8,919 nucleotides of DNA from Modestobacter sp. (GCA_025963425.1 JAOPUQ010000065.1:1-8919), one strand, 5' to 3'. Positions 1 through 5,722 are shown, counted from the stretch's first letter. The notes: a model not told the origin generated them from the letters alone. Made by a program: numbers and translations.

Positions 1-1
1 C

Positions 2-1864
2 TCCGCGCAGCTAGCCCTCGGCCGCGCGCTGCGCCGGCAGGGCGACGGCCGCGGGGCCGACGAGCACCTGACCCAGGCACTGGCCTTGTCGACGGAGCAC
101 GGCCTGCCGCGGGTGCGCCGGGCCGCGCTGCGCGAGCTGTGCACGCTGCACGCCGAACTGGACGACGCCGCCCGCGCACTCCCCTACCTGCAGGCCTACC
201 TGGCCGACGAGCTGGACCGGGTCGACGAACGGCGCACCCGCTGGGTCGAGCTGTTCGGACGCCGCAAGAGCCTGCTGGAGACCGAGCGGGCCGCCGGGCA
301 GCTGCGCCGGCAGGCCTACGAGGACCCGCTGACCCACCTGCCCAACCGCCGGTACGCCGAGGCCCGGCTGGACGGCCTGCTGACCTCCGGCAAGATCCCC
401 GCCCTGGCCGTCGTGGACATCGACCGGTTCAAGTCGATCAACGACGCCGCCGGCCACCCCGGCGGGGACGCGGTGCTCCGCGCGGTGGGGCAGCTGCTCG
501 TCGACGGCTGCCGGGATACCGACGAGGTGTGCCGCTGGGCCGGCGACGAGTTCGTCATCCTGCTGCCCGACACCACCGCCGAGCAGGCCGAACGGGCGAT
601 GGAGCGCATCCGCCGCTCGATCGCCAGCTACGGCTGGTCCGCCCTCGGCGTCGAGGTGCCGGTCACGATCAGCGTGGGCATCGCCTCGGCGGCCCGCGGC
701 GACGACCGGCGCACGCTGTTCGCCGCGGCCGACGGCGTCCTCTACGAGGCCAAGCGGGGCGGCCGGGACCGCGTCGTCCGGTTGTCCGGGGTGACCCAGA
801 CCCGCGCCGCGGACTCTCCCGCGGCCGACGAGACGACCGTCATCGACGGGGAGCTCGTGACCGCCGGGAACGGCGCGGACACGGTCGTCGCCGAGGTCCC
901 GGACGCCGCCGTGGCGACGGTTAGGGTCGGCGACGTGAGCGCTCACCCGCTGGACGACGCACCCGACGAGCGGCCGGAGAACGACCCCGCCGACGACGCC
1001 GGCGGCTTCGCGCCGCTGCTGGTCGAGCCGCCGATCGAGGAGCCGGTGCGGCGCAGCCCGCTGGACGAGCTGTTCGGCCCGCCGCGTTCGGCCGGCCGGG
1101 CCGTCGGCCCCACGGTGGTGCCCCCGATCGCGCCCGCGCAGCCCAGCGCCCCGGTGGCCGCGCCGGTGACGACGCCGGCCGCCACCCCGGTCCCGACCCC
1201 GGTCGCCACACCCGCGGCCACCCCGGTTCCGCTGGAGCCCGCCGCCACCCTCGGCCCCGACGTCATCTGGGGCACCGGCCGCAGCACCGAGCAGGTGCTC
1301 GCCCTGGTCCGCGAGGCGCGCCGGGAGTTCCCCGACCGGCCCGCCGTCGTCGTCCGCGCCAGCGCGGAGACCCTGGTCGCCCTGGCCAGTGAGCACGACG
1401 CGTACACGACGATGGACGCCGCGGCGATGTCCGCCGCCGTCGGCCCGCTGCCCGAGCCGATCGGCCGGGTCGGCGTGCTGTGCGCCAGCAGCGGGGACAC
1501 CCCGATCGCGGCCGAGGCCGCGTTCGTCGCCCGGGTCACCGGCACCGAGGTCGTCCGCGTCGACGACGTGGGCGGCAGCCGGATCCGGCCGCTGCTCACC
1601 GACCGGTCGCTGCTCACCGAGGTCGACTGCCTGCTCGTCGTCGCGGGGCTGGACGCCGCGCTGGCCAGCGTGGTCAGCGGGCTCACCGACGTGCCGATCG
1701 TCGCCGTCCCCACCTCCACCGGGCAGGGCAACGTCTTCGGCGGCTTCGGCGCGCTGCTGACGATGCTCAACTCCGCCGCGCCCGGCGTGGTGGTCAGCAA
1801 CATCGACAACGGCTGGTCGGCCGGCGTGTTCGCCGCGCGCATCGCGCGCAGGACCGCGCGCTAA
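2..1864 (+). CDS. TPR-GGDEF-LarB-like fusion protein (5' partial)
   Basis: Predicted cytosolic diguanylate cyclase fused to a LarB-like domain. The frame is open through the left edge, so the true start lies upstream; the TTG at 86 falls inside helical TPR-like sequence (about 5-202) and is not a credible start. A charged helix (203-310) leads into the GGDEF domain (about 311-780). That domain has DPLTHLPNRR, the metal/substrate motif DIDRFKSINDAAGH, the signature AGDEF (539-553), and an I-site RDTD (512-523) exactly five residues before it, so it should make c-di-GMP and be product-inhibited. An acidic, then Pro/Thr/Ala-rich linker (about 781-1255) joins the LarB/AIR-carboxylase-like domain (1256-1861), recognisable from PDVIWGTGRS, GDTPIAAEA, DCLLVVAGLDAAL, VAVPTS, GGFGALLTMLNS and NIDNG. 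In catalytic LarB I expect GTSD, GMEGAL and LNSCAPG; here these read SSGD, GLDAAL and LNSAAPG, so the catalytic Cys is Ala. The domain also lacks LarB's usual N-terminal segment. larC follows 189 bp later. Domain calls are firm; loss of LarB activity is inferred. Confidence 0.88.
   Translation, partial: SAQLALGRALRRQGDGRGADEHLTQALALSTEHGLPRVRRAALRELCTLHAELDDAARALPYLQAYLADELDRVDERRTRWVELFGRRKSLLETERAAGQLRRQAYEDPLTHLPNRRYAEARLDGLLTSGKIPALAVVDIDRFKSINDAAGHPGGDAVLRAVGQLLVDGCRDTDEVCRWAGDEFVILLPDTTAEQAERAMERIRRSIASYGWSALGVEVPVTISVGIASAARGDDRRTLFAAADGVLYEAKRGGRDRVVRLSGVTQTRAADSPAADETTVIDGELVTAGNGADTVVAEVPDAAVATVRVGDVSAHPLDDAPDERPENDPADDAGGFAPLLVEPPIEEPVRRSPLDELFGPPRSAGRAVGPTVVPPIAPAQPSAPVAAPVTTPAATPVPTPVATPAATPVPLEPAATLGPDVIWGTGRSTEQVLALVREARREFPDRPAVVVRASAETLVALASEHDAYTTMDAAAMSAAVGPLPEPIGRVGVLCASSGDTPIAAEAAFVARVTGTEVVRVDDVGGSRIRPLLTDRSLLTEVDCLLVVAGLDAALASVVSGLTDVPIVAVPTSTGQGNVFGGFGALLTMLNSAAPGVVVSNIDNGWSAGVFAARIARRTAR
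1172..1231 (+). repeat. Duplicated TPAATPVP linker segment
   Basis: Within the interdomain linker the octapeptide TPAATPVP is encoded twice (1172-1195 and 1208-1231) with a 36-nt period, in a wider run of (T/A/V)P units. It looks like an extended, flexible tether grown by small duplication between the GGDEF and LarB-like domains. Confidence 0.7.
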
Positions 1865-1867
1865 CTC

Positions 1868-1886
1868 TGCGATCCTCCGGATCGCA
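1868..1886 (+). terminator. Stem-loop just after the fusion gene
   Basis: TGCGATCC (1868-1875) and GGATCGCA (1879-1886) form a perfect 8-bp stem with a 3-nt loop, three bases after the TAA stop. There is no T-tract, which is common for actinobacterial stem-loops at gene ends. If it terminates transcription, larC needs its own promoter in 1887-2053. Confidence 0.4.
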
Positions 1887-1895
1887 CCGCGGCCG

Positions 1896-1996
1896 ATGGC
1901 CGTCCCGTCCTGCCCTGAGCCGTTTCGTGGGGCTGACGTCGGAAGGCCTCCGGCCTCTGCGACCTCATCCACTGCGGACCCCGGACCGCGGGTCCG
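1896..1996. other. Hairpin-rich gap before larC
   Basis: This part of the 189-bp gap holds an ATGGCCGT-TCCTGCCCT element (1896-1916, see the related copies near 5692 and 7784). It also holds a small hairpin AGGCC-tcc-GGCCT (1944-1956) and a 7-bp hairpin CGGACCC/GGGTCCG (1975-1981 with 1990-1996). I recognise no known RNA family. It could be a larC leader or a degenerate intergenic repeat. Confidence 0.35.
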
Positions 1997-2053
1997 TATC
2001 CGTGCCCGGCTTCGCCACCCGGTGCAGGCCGGCCGGTCCGGCATGATCGGCCG

Positions 2054-3262
2054 GTGACGATCGGCTGGTTGGACCTCGCGGCCGGGGCGAGCGGCGACAT
2101 GTTGCTCGGCGCGCTGGTCGACGTCGGAGTCCCGCTCGACGTCCTGGGTGCGGCCGTGGCAGCGCTGCCGGTCGAGCCGGTGACGCTCACCGCCGAGGCG
2201 GTCACCCGGCACGGGCTGGGCGCCACCCGGGTGCACGTGCACGCCCCGCCCAGCGACGTCCACCGCACCTGGTCCGACGTCCGGGCCCTGCTCGCCGCAG
2301 CGGCGTTGCCGGCGCCGGTGCGCGACGGCGCGCTCGCGGTCTTCGAGCGGCTGGCGGTCGCCGAGGGCCGGGTGCACCGGGTCCCGGCCGAGGACGTGCA
2401 CTTCCACGAGGTCGGCGCACTGGACGCCCTCGCCGACGTGGTCGGGGTGGTGGCCGGCCTCGAGCACCTGGCCCTGGACCGGCTCACCGCCTCCCCCGTC
2501 GCGCTGGGCAGTGGATCGGCCCGCGGCGCGCACGGCGTGGTGCCGGTCCCCGGGCCCGCAGTGCTCGAACTGCTCGCCGGCGTCCCCGTGCTCGCCGGGC
2601 CGGTGCCCGCGGAGGCCTGCACCCCGACCGGCGCCGCCCTCCTCGCCGCCCGGGTGCAGGAGTGGACGACGCTGCCGCCGATGCGGGTACTGCGGGTCGG
2701 CAGCGGCGCCGGCGGTCGCGACCCGGTGCAGCTGCCCAACCTGGTGCGCCTGGTGCTCGGGGAGCCCGTCGTCCCGGCCGGTGCGGCCGACAGCCTGCTC
2801 CTCGAGACCAACGTCGACGACCTGGACCCGCGGCTGTGGCCCGGCGTGCTCACCGAGCTGCTGGCCGCCGGGGCCGCCGATGCATGGCTGACCCCGATCC
2901 TGATGAAGAAGGGCCGGCCCGCCCACACCCTGTCGGTGCTGTGCTCCGCGCCGGCGGCCGACGCCGTCCAGGCGGTGGTGTTCGCCGCGACGTCGACGAT
3001 CGGGCTGCGCGCGCAGCCCGTGCGCAAGGTGGCGCTCGACCGCGGGCAGGACACCGTCGACGTGCTCGGCGGGCGGGTCGGGGTGAAAGTGGCCCGCTCC
3101 GCCGGCGAGGTGGTCAACGTCAGCGTCGAGTTCGACGACGTCGCCGCGCTGGCCGGCGCGCTCGGGCTGCCGGTCAAGGAGGTGCTGCGGGCCGCGACCA
3201 GCGCGGCGCACGCAGCACACCCGACCGCATCGACTACGCTGCTCCCCCGAGAAGGGGAGTAG
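2054..3262 (+). CDS. larC: LarC, nickel insertion protein for NPN cofactor (402 aa)
   Basis: LarC (DUF111 family) is a CTP-dependent cyclometallase that inserts nickel into the dithiolated pyridinium nucleotide, the last step of nickel-pincer nucleotide synthesis. Visible family signatures are DLAAGASGDMLLGALVDVG at the N terminus, HFHEVGALDALADVVG, GSGSARGAHGVVPVPGP, the metal-binding stretch ETNVDDLDPR, TPILMKKGRP and a late TSTIGLR. The 402-aa length matches a complete LarC in one frame, unlike L. plantarum where larC1/larC2 need a ribosomal frameshift. The GTG at 2054 begins directly before the conserved N terminus. No clear Shine-Dalgarno precedes it, but a four-codon frame (ATG 2043, stop TGA 2055-2057) ends on the start codon and could couple translation. 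Its 3' end (from about 3249) is shared with the manganese riboswitch. larE and larA are not visible; the preceding fusion protein carries the only LarB-like domain here. Confidence 0.93.
   Translation: MTIGWLDLAAGASGDMLLGALVDVGVPLDVLGAAVAALPVEPVTLTAEAVTRHGLGATRVHVHAPPSDVHRTWSDVRALLAAAALPAPVRDGALAVFERLAVAEGRVHRVPAEDVHFHEVGALDALADVVGVVAGLEHLALDRLTASPVALGSGSARGAHGVVPVPGPAVLELLAGVPVLAGPVPAEACTPTGAALLAARVQEWTTLPPMRVLRVGSGAGGRDPVQLPNLVRLVLGEPVVPAGAADSLLLETNVDDLDPRLWPGVLTELLAAGAADAWLTPILMKKGRPAHTLSVLCSAPAADAVQAVVFAATSTIGLRAQPVRKVALDRGQDTVDVLGGRVGVKVARSAGEVVNVSVEFDDVAALAGALGLPVKEVLRAATSAAHAAHPTASTTLLPREGE
3235..3240 (+). promoter_or_regulatory. Possible -10 box for the riboswitch transcript
   Basis: TACGCT inside the 3' end of larC fits the actinobacterial TAnnnT -10 pattern. 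It would place transcription start near 3247, directly at the riboswitch aptamer. No convincing -35 box is seen. This is inference from position and sequence only. Confidence 0.3.
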
Positions 3263-3346
3263 CCCCCCGACCGCTGGTCGACATGCTGGCGCTCGCGCGC
3301 CCGGTCAGCGGGCCTGTGCCCCGGCGCAGGTGGGCGAGACCTTCGG
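3249..3346 (+). promoter_or_regulatory. yybP-ykoY manganese riboswitch aptamer
   Basis: The region carries the two conserved family blocks in the right order: GAAGGGGAGTAGC (3251-3263) at the 5' side and GGCGAGACCTTCGG (3333-3346) at the 3' side. P1 is GAAGG (3251-3255) paired with CCTTC (3340-3344). Internal helices are visible: CCGCTG/CAGCGG (3271-3276 with 3306-3311), enclosing GGCGC/GCGCC (3288-3292 with 3297-3301), and CCTGTGC/GCGCAGG (3313-3319 with 3324-3330). This family senses Mn2+ and controls Mn exporters such as MntP and TMEM165/GDT1 relatives; the next gene is exactly that. The larC stop codon TAG (3260-3262) is part of the conserved L1 block. The expression platform lies in about 3347-3426 and appears to act on translation. 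Confidence 0.88.
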
Positions 3347-3415
3347 CCCTGCAGTCCACCCGTTGGTGCGCTGCCGGTCGGAGGCCGCCTGTGCACCCGC
3401 CGGAGCGCGTACAGA

Positions 3416-3421
3416 GAAGAG
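3416..3421 (+). promoter_or_regulatory. Ribosome binding site choosing the GTG 3427 start
   Basis: GAAGAG lies five bases before GTG 3427 and selects this start over GTG 3391 and GTG 3433. It resembles the 5' strand of riboswitch P1 (GAAGG). It can pair with GACCTTC (3338-3344), the P1 3' strand, if one A is bulged, which would make it the regulated element. Confidence 0.5.
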
Positions 3422-3426
3422 TCCTC

Positions 3427-4026
3427 GTGGTCGTGTCGGTCGTGCTGGCCGCATTCGTACTGATCCTGCCCGTCGAGCTGCCGGACAAGACGCTGTTCGC
3501 CACCCTCGTGCTGGCCACCCGCTTCGCCCCGCTGCCGGTGTTCGTCGGTGTGGGGCTGGCCTTCGGCCTGCAGGTGGCCATCGCGGTCACCGCCGGCAGC
3601 CTGCTGTCCCTGCTGCCCGACGCCCTGGTCAGCGGCGTGGTGGCGGCGCTCTTCCTGATCGGCGCGGTGCTCCTGTGGCGCGAGGCCCGAAAGGGCGCGG
3701 AGGACGCGGAGGCGGCCGCCCAGGTCCGGGAGCAGACCTCGTTCCTGCGCGCGGCCGCGATCTCCTTCGGCGTGCTGTTCGCGGCCGAGTGGGGCGACCT
3801 CTCCCAGCTGGCGACCGCCGGGCTCGCCGCGCGCTTCGCCGATCCGGTGTCGGTGTTCGTCGGCGCCTGGGCCGCGCTGCTGGTCATCTCCGGCCTGGCC
3901 GCCTTCCTGGGCCGCAAGCTCGCCGACCGGCTGCCGGTCGCGCTGCTGCACCGGGTCGCCGCCGGCCTGTTCGCCGTCTTCGCCGTCATCGCCGTGGTGG
4001 AGACCGTCCGTACCGTGACCGGCTGA
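3427..4026 (+). CDS. TMEM165/GDT1 (UPF0016) family manganese exporter (199 aa)
   Basis: Membrane cation transporter, most likely exporting Mn2+ (relatives include MneA of Vibrio and Mnx of cyanobacteria). The two inverted family signatures are present: ELPDKT at residues 17-22 and EWGDLSQ at 121-127, whose acidic residues bind the cation. Each sits in one half of a duplicated bundle of about three transmembrane helices. The halves are split by a charged cytosolic loop (residues about 84-107, WREARKGAEDAEAAAQVREQ). The length of 199 aa is normal for bacterial members. The frame is open far upstream, but homology begins with the first helix, and GAAGAG at 3416 supports GTG 3427. The yybP-ykoY riboswitch just upstream gives independent support for a manganese role and predicts induction by excess Mn2+. 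A strong stem-loop follows the stop. Confidence 0.92.
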   Translation: MVVSVVLAAFVLILPVELPDKTLFATLVLATRFAPLPVFVGVGLAFGLQVAIAVTAGSLLSLLPDALVSGVVAALFLIGAVLLWREARKGAEDAEAAAQVREQTSFLRAAAISFGVLFAAEWGDLSQLATAGLAARFADPVSVFVGAWAALLVISGLAAFLGRKLADRLPVALLHRVAAGLFAVFAVIAVVETVRTVTG

Positions 4027-4032
4027 CCCCTA

Positions 4033-4055
4033 GGGGGCAGATGCGGGCTGCCCCC
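4033..4055 (+). terminator. Stem-loop terminator after the Mn exporter
   Basis: GGGGGCAG (4033-4040) and CTGCCCCC (4048-4055) form a perfect 8-bp stem with a 7-nt loop, six bases after the TGA. The palindrome CCCCTAGGGG (4027-4036) overlaps its left arm. There is no long T-tract. Confidence 0.6.
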
Positions 4056-4080
4056 TCAAGACGGGACGGCGTGCAGCCGA

Positions 4081-4116
4081 CGTCCACAGCAGGGCCGAGA
4101 GCCGGCCTGCTGGACG
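4081..4116 (+). promoter_or_regulatory. Leader hairpin before the degenerate GGDEF gene
   Basis: CGTCCA (4081-4086) pairs with TGGACG (4111-4116). Nested inside, GCAGG and CC (4089-4096, with one bulged G) pair with GGCCTGC (4104-4110), closing on the loop GAGAGCC. The stem ends against the ribosome binding site GGGAG (4116-4120), so folding could limit translation of the gene at 4126. It does not match the GEMM c-di-GMP riboswitch consensus. Confidence 0.4.
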
Positions 4117-4125
4117 GGAGTGGTC

Positions 4126-4713
4126 ATGGACGCGGTGCGCGTGGAGAGGTCACAGGATCTGCTGGTGCAGACGGCGGCGGTCGTCGCCGCCCAGCACGAG
4201 TTCGCCGCACGGCTGCGCCGCCGGATCATGCCCGACCCGCTGACCGGGCTGCCGGTGCGCAGCCTGCTGGTCGAGCGCCTCGAGCTCTCCCTCGCCGCGG
4301 CCGGCCCGGACACCGGGCGGCTGGCCGTCGTCTGCTGCGACGTCGACGGGATCGCCGCGCTGGACCACGCGCACGGCCCCACCGTCGCCGACTCCGCCCG
4401 CACCGAGGCGGCCGGCCGGCTGGTGTCCGCCGTCCGGCAGGGCGACCTCGTCGCCCGCATCGGCACCCAGACCTTCGTGCTGCTGTGCCCCGGCATCACC
4501 GCGGTGGACGACGCCGGCAGCATCGCCGCGCGCGTGGCCACCGCCTTCGACGCACCGCTGCGCCCGTCGCCGGACGTGGTCGCCCCCGTGCGGATCAGCG
4601 TGGGGATCGCGCTGTCCGGGCGGGACTCCACCCCCGAGACGCTGCTCGCCGCCGCCGACCGCGCGATGGCCGGCGTCCGGCTCGAACGCCACGGCGCCGG
4701 CCGGCAGGCCTGA
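4126..4713 (+). CDS. Degenerate GGDEF protein with intact I-site (195 aa)
   Basis: Stand-alone GGDEF-fold protein, probably unable to make c-di-GMP but able to bind it. The domain opens with DPLTGLPVRSLLVERLE (after a short helical N terminus), followed by CCDVDGIAALDHAHG where active enzymes have D-x-D-x-FK-x-IND-x-x-GH. The signature reads GTQTF (residues 113-117, 4462-4476) instead of GGDEF, removing the metal-binding acidic residues. The c-di-GMP product-binding I-site RxxD is kept as RQGD (residues 104-107) with the standard five-residue spacing. The domain closes with VRISVGIAL and LLAAADRAM, so the fold looks complete. GGGAG at 4116-4120 favours ATG 4126 over the GTG at 4120, which overlaps it. 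No transmembrane, PAS or EAL domain is present. It lies 2.3 kb from the active GGDEF fusion, so it may receive that signal. Receptor function is by analogy with PopA-type proteins. Confidence 0.87.
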   Translation: MDAVRVERSQDLLVQTAAVVAAQHEFAARLRRRIMPDPLTGLPVRSLLVERLELSLAAAGPDTGRLAVVCCDVDGIAALDHAHGPTVADSARTEAAGRLVSAVRQGDLVARIGTQTFVLLCPGITAVDDAGSIAARVATAFDAPLRPSPDVVAPVRISVGIALSGRDSTPETLLAAADRAMAGVRLERHGAGRQA

Positions 4714-4723
4714 GCCGCCTCAG
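4710..4723. terminator. Short palindrome spanning two convergent stops
   Basis: CTGAG (4710-4714) and CTCAG (4719-4723) form a 5-bp stem with loop CCGC. It contains both TGA stops: that of the + strand GGDEF gene and that of the - strand dehalogenase. It may act as a weak bidirectional end signal, or it may be a coincidence of the two stops. Confidence 0.25.
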
Positions 4724-5634
4724 CGCAGCGTCGGGATCCATCCGGCCAGCGCGGCCCCCAGCTCGTCCGGGGCGTCCTCGGGCACGAAGTGCGACGCCGG
4801 CACGGTGACCTCGGTCAGCGCCGGCCAGCGCCGGACCACAGTCCGCTGGCGCCCGACCAGGATCGAGCCCGGCTCGGCGTTGACGAACAGCTTGGGCACG
4901 TCACTGGTGGCCAGCCACCGGCCGTAGTGGTCGACGACGTCGTGCATGTCCGGCGGCACGTGCTCGATCGGGATCTGCCGCGGCCACTCCAGCGTCGGCC
5001 ACCGGTCGGCGCGCTCGCGGAAGGGCGCCCGGTAGCGCTCGTGCGCCTCCGGCGACAGCCCGCGCAGCACCGACGCCGGCAGCACCTTCTCCACGAAGGC
5101 GTTGCCGTCCAGCACGACCTCCTCGCCGCGCGTCCCGCGCATCGTCTGGAAGATCCGCTTGGCCGCCCGCGGCCAGTCGGCCCAGATGAGTGGGCTGACG
5201 ATCGCCTCGGTGAAGGCGAGGCCGCGGACGGCGTCCGGATGGCGTGACGCCCAGTCGAAGCCCAGCCCCGAGCCCCAGTCGTGCAGCACGAAGGTGACCC
5301 GCTCGGTCACCCCGACCTCGCGGAGGAACTCGGCGAGGAAGTGCGCGTGCGTGGCGAAGGAGTACGTGCCGGGCCGCGGCTCGGGCAGCTTGCTGGACTC
5401 CCCCATGCCGATCAGGTCCGGGGCGATGCAGCGGCCGAGGTGCCGCACGTGCGGGATGACGTTGCGCCACAGGTAGGACGACGTCGGGTTGCCGTGCAGG
5501 AAGACGATCGGGTCACCCTCCCCGGTGTCGACGTAGGCCATCTCCTGCTCCCCCTGCCCCGGGATGCTCAGCCGGACCCTCGACCGCGGGTAGGGGTCGG
5601 CGGCGGGCACGGGCGGTCGGGCGTCGTCGGGCAT
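4720..5634 (-). CDS. Haloalkane dehalogenase, LinB/DhaA type (304 aa)
   Basis: Alpha/beta-hydrolase that hydrolyses carbon-halogen bonds of haloalkanes to alcohol plus halide, in the cytosol. The full HLD-II catalytic set is visible: nucleophile Asp119 in VLHDWGS, with halide-binding Trp120 beside it; second halide-binding residue Asn49 in FLHGNPTSSYLWRN; catalytic acid Glu143 in FTEAI; and catalytic His282 in ASHFVPED. These are offset by 10-11 residues from LinB Asp108, Trp109, Asn38, Glu132 and His272. The cap region (EEVVLDGNAFVEKVLP, then WPRQIPIE) and VPKLFVNAEPG are also LinB-like. ATG 5632-5634 is preceded immediately by GGGGG, a poor spacing; the next internal Met (residue 32) would remove the first strand, so I keep this start. 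The gene is convergent with the GGDEF gene (six bases apart) and divergent from the MerR regulator. The natural substrate cannot be read from sequence. Confidence 0.94.
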   Translation of the reverse strand: MPDDARPPVPAADPYPRSRVRLSIPGQGEQEMAYVDTGEGDPIVFLHGNPTSSYLWRNVIPHVRHLGRCIAPDLIGMGESSKLPEPRPGTYSFATHAHFLAEFLREVGVTERVTFVLHDWGSGLGFDWASRHPDAVRGLAFTEAIVSPLIWADWPRAAKRIFQTMRGTRGEEVVLDGNAFVEKVLPASVLRGLSPEAHERYRAPFRERADRWPTLEWPRQIPIEHVPPDMHDVVDHYGRWLATSDVPKLFVNAEPGSILVGRQRTVVRRWPALTEVTVPASHFVPEDAPDELGAALAGWIPTLR

Positions 5635-5674
5635 CCCCCGATGCTGTCAGCGCGACCCGTAACCCGCCGTCCGA

Positions 5675-5715
5675 CCCCCTGTTCCGCAGAAATGGCCAGT
5701 TCTGCGGAACGGGGG
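5675..5715. repeat. Long perfect hairpin with ATGGCC core between divergent genes
   Basis: GTTCCGCAGAA (5681-5691) and TTCTGCGGAAC (5700-5710) are perfect 11-bp inverted repeats around the loop ATGGCCAG. The stem extends through CCCCC (5675-5679) and GGGGG (5711-5715) with one bulged T (5680), giving 16 bp. It may be a transcription stop, a leader structure of the dehalogenase transcript, or a copy of a dispersed intergenic repeat, since similar cores occur near 1896 and 7778. Confidence 0.65.
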
Positions 5716-5722
5716 AACGGGC

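Noticed and set aside
86..88. TTG as the start of the GGDEF-LarB fusion
   Set aside because: The same frame is open to the left edge and the upstream residues continue the TPR-like helical pattern, so the gene is truncated by the window.
2800..2960. Programmed frameshift splitting larC as in L. plantarum
   Set aside because: All LarC motifs before and after this region are in one frame without a stop.
11..3220. A minus-strand open frame of about 1069 codons opposite the GGDEF-LarB and larC genes
   Set aside because: The translation is low-complexity Arg/Gly/Ala/Gln-rich with no recognisable domain, and it lies opposite two genes with strong motifs; it is a by-product of high GC.
3391..3433. 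GTG 3391 or GTG 3433 as start of the Mn exporter
   Set aside because: 3391 lies in the riboswitch expression platform without a ribosome binding site; 3433 is too far from GAAGAG compared with 3427.
1861..3951. A further long minus-strand frame opposite larC and the Mn exporter
   Set aside because: Ser/Thr/Arg-rich translation without family motifs, crossing a riboswitch and two well-supported genes.
4056..4125. GEMM-type c-di-GMP riboswitch before the degenerate GGDEF gene
   Set aside because: GGGACGGCG superficially resembles part of the motif, but the conserved helices and tetraloop-receptor arrangement are not found.
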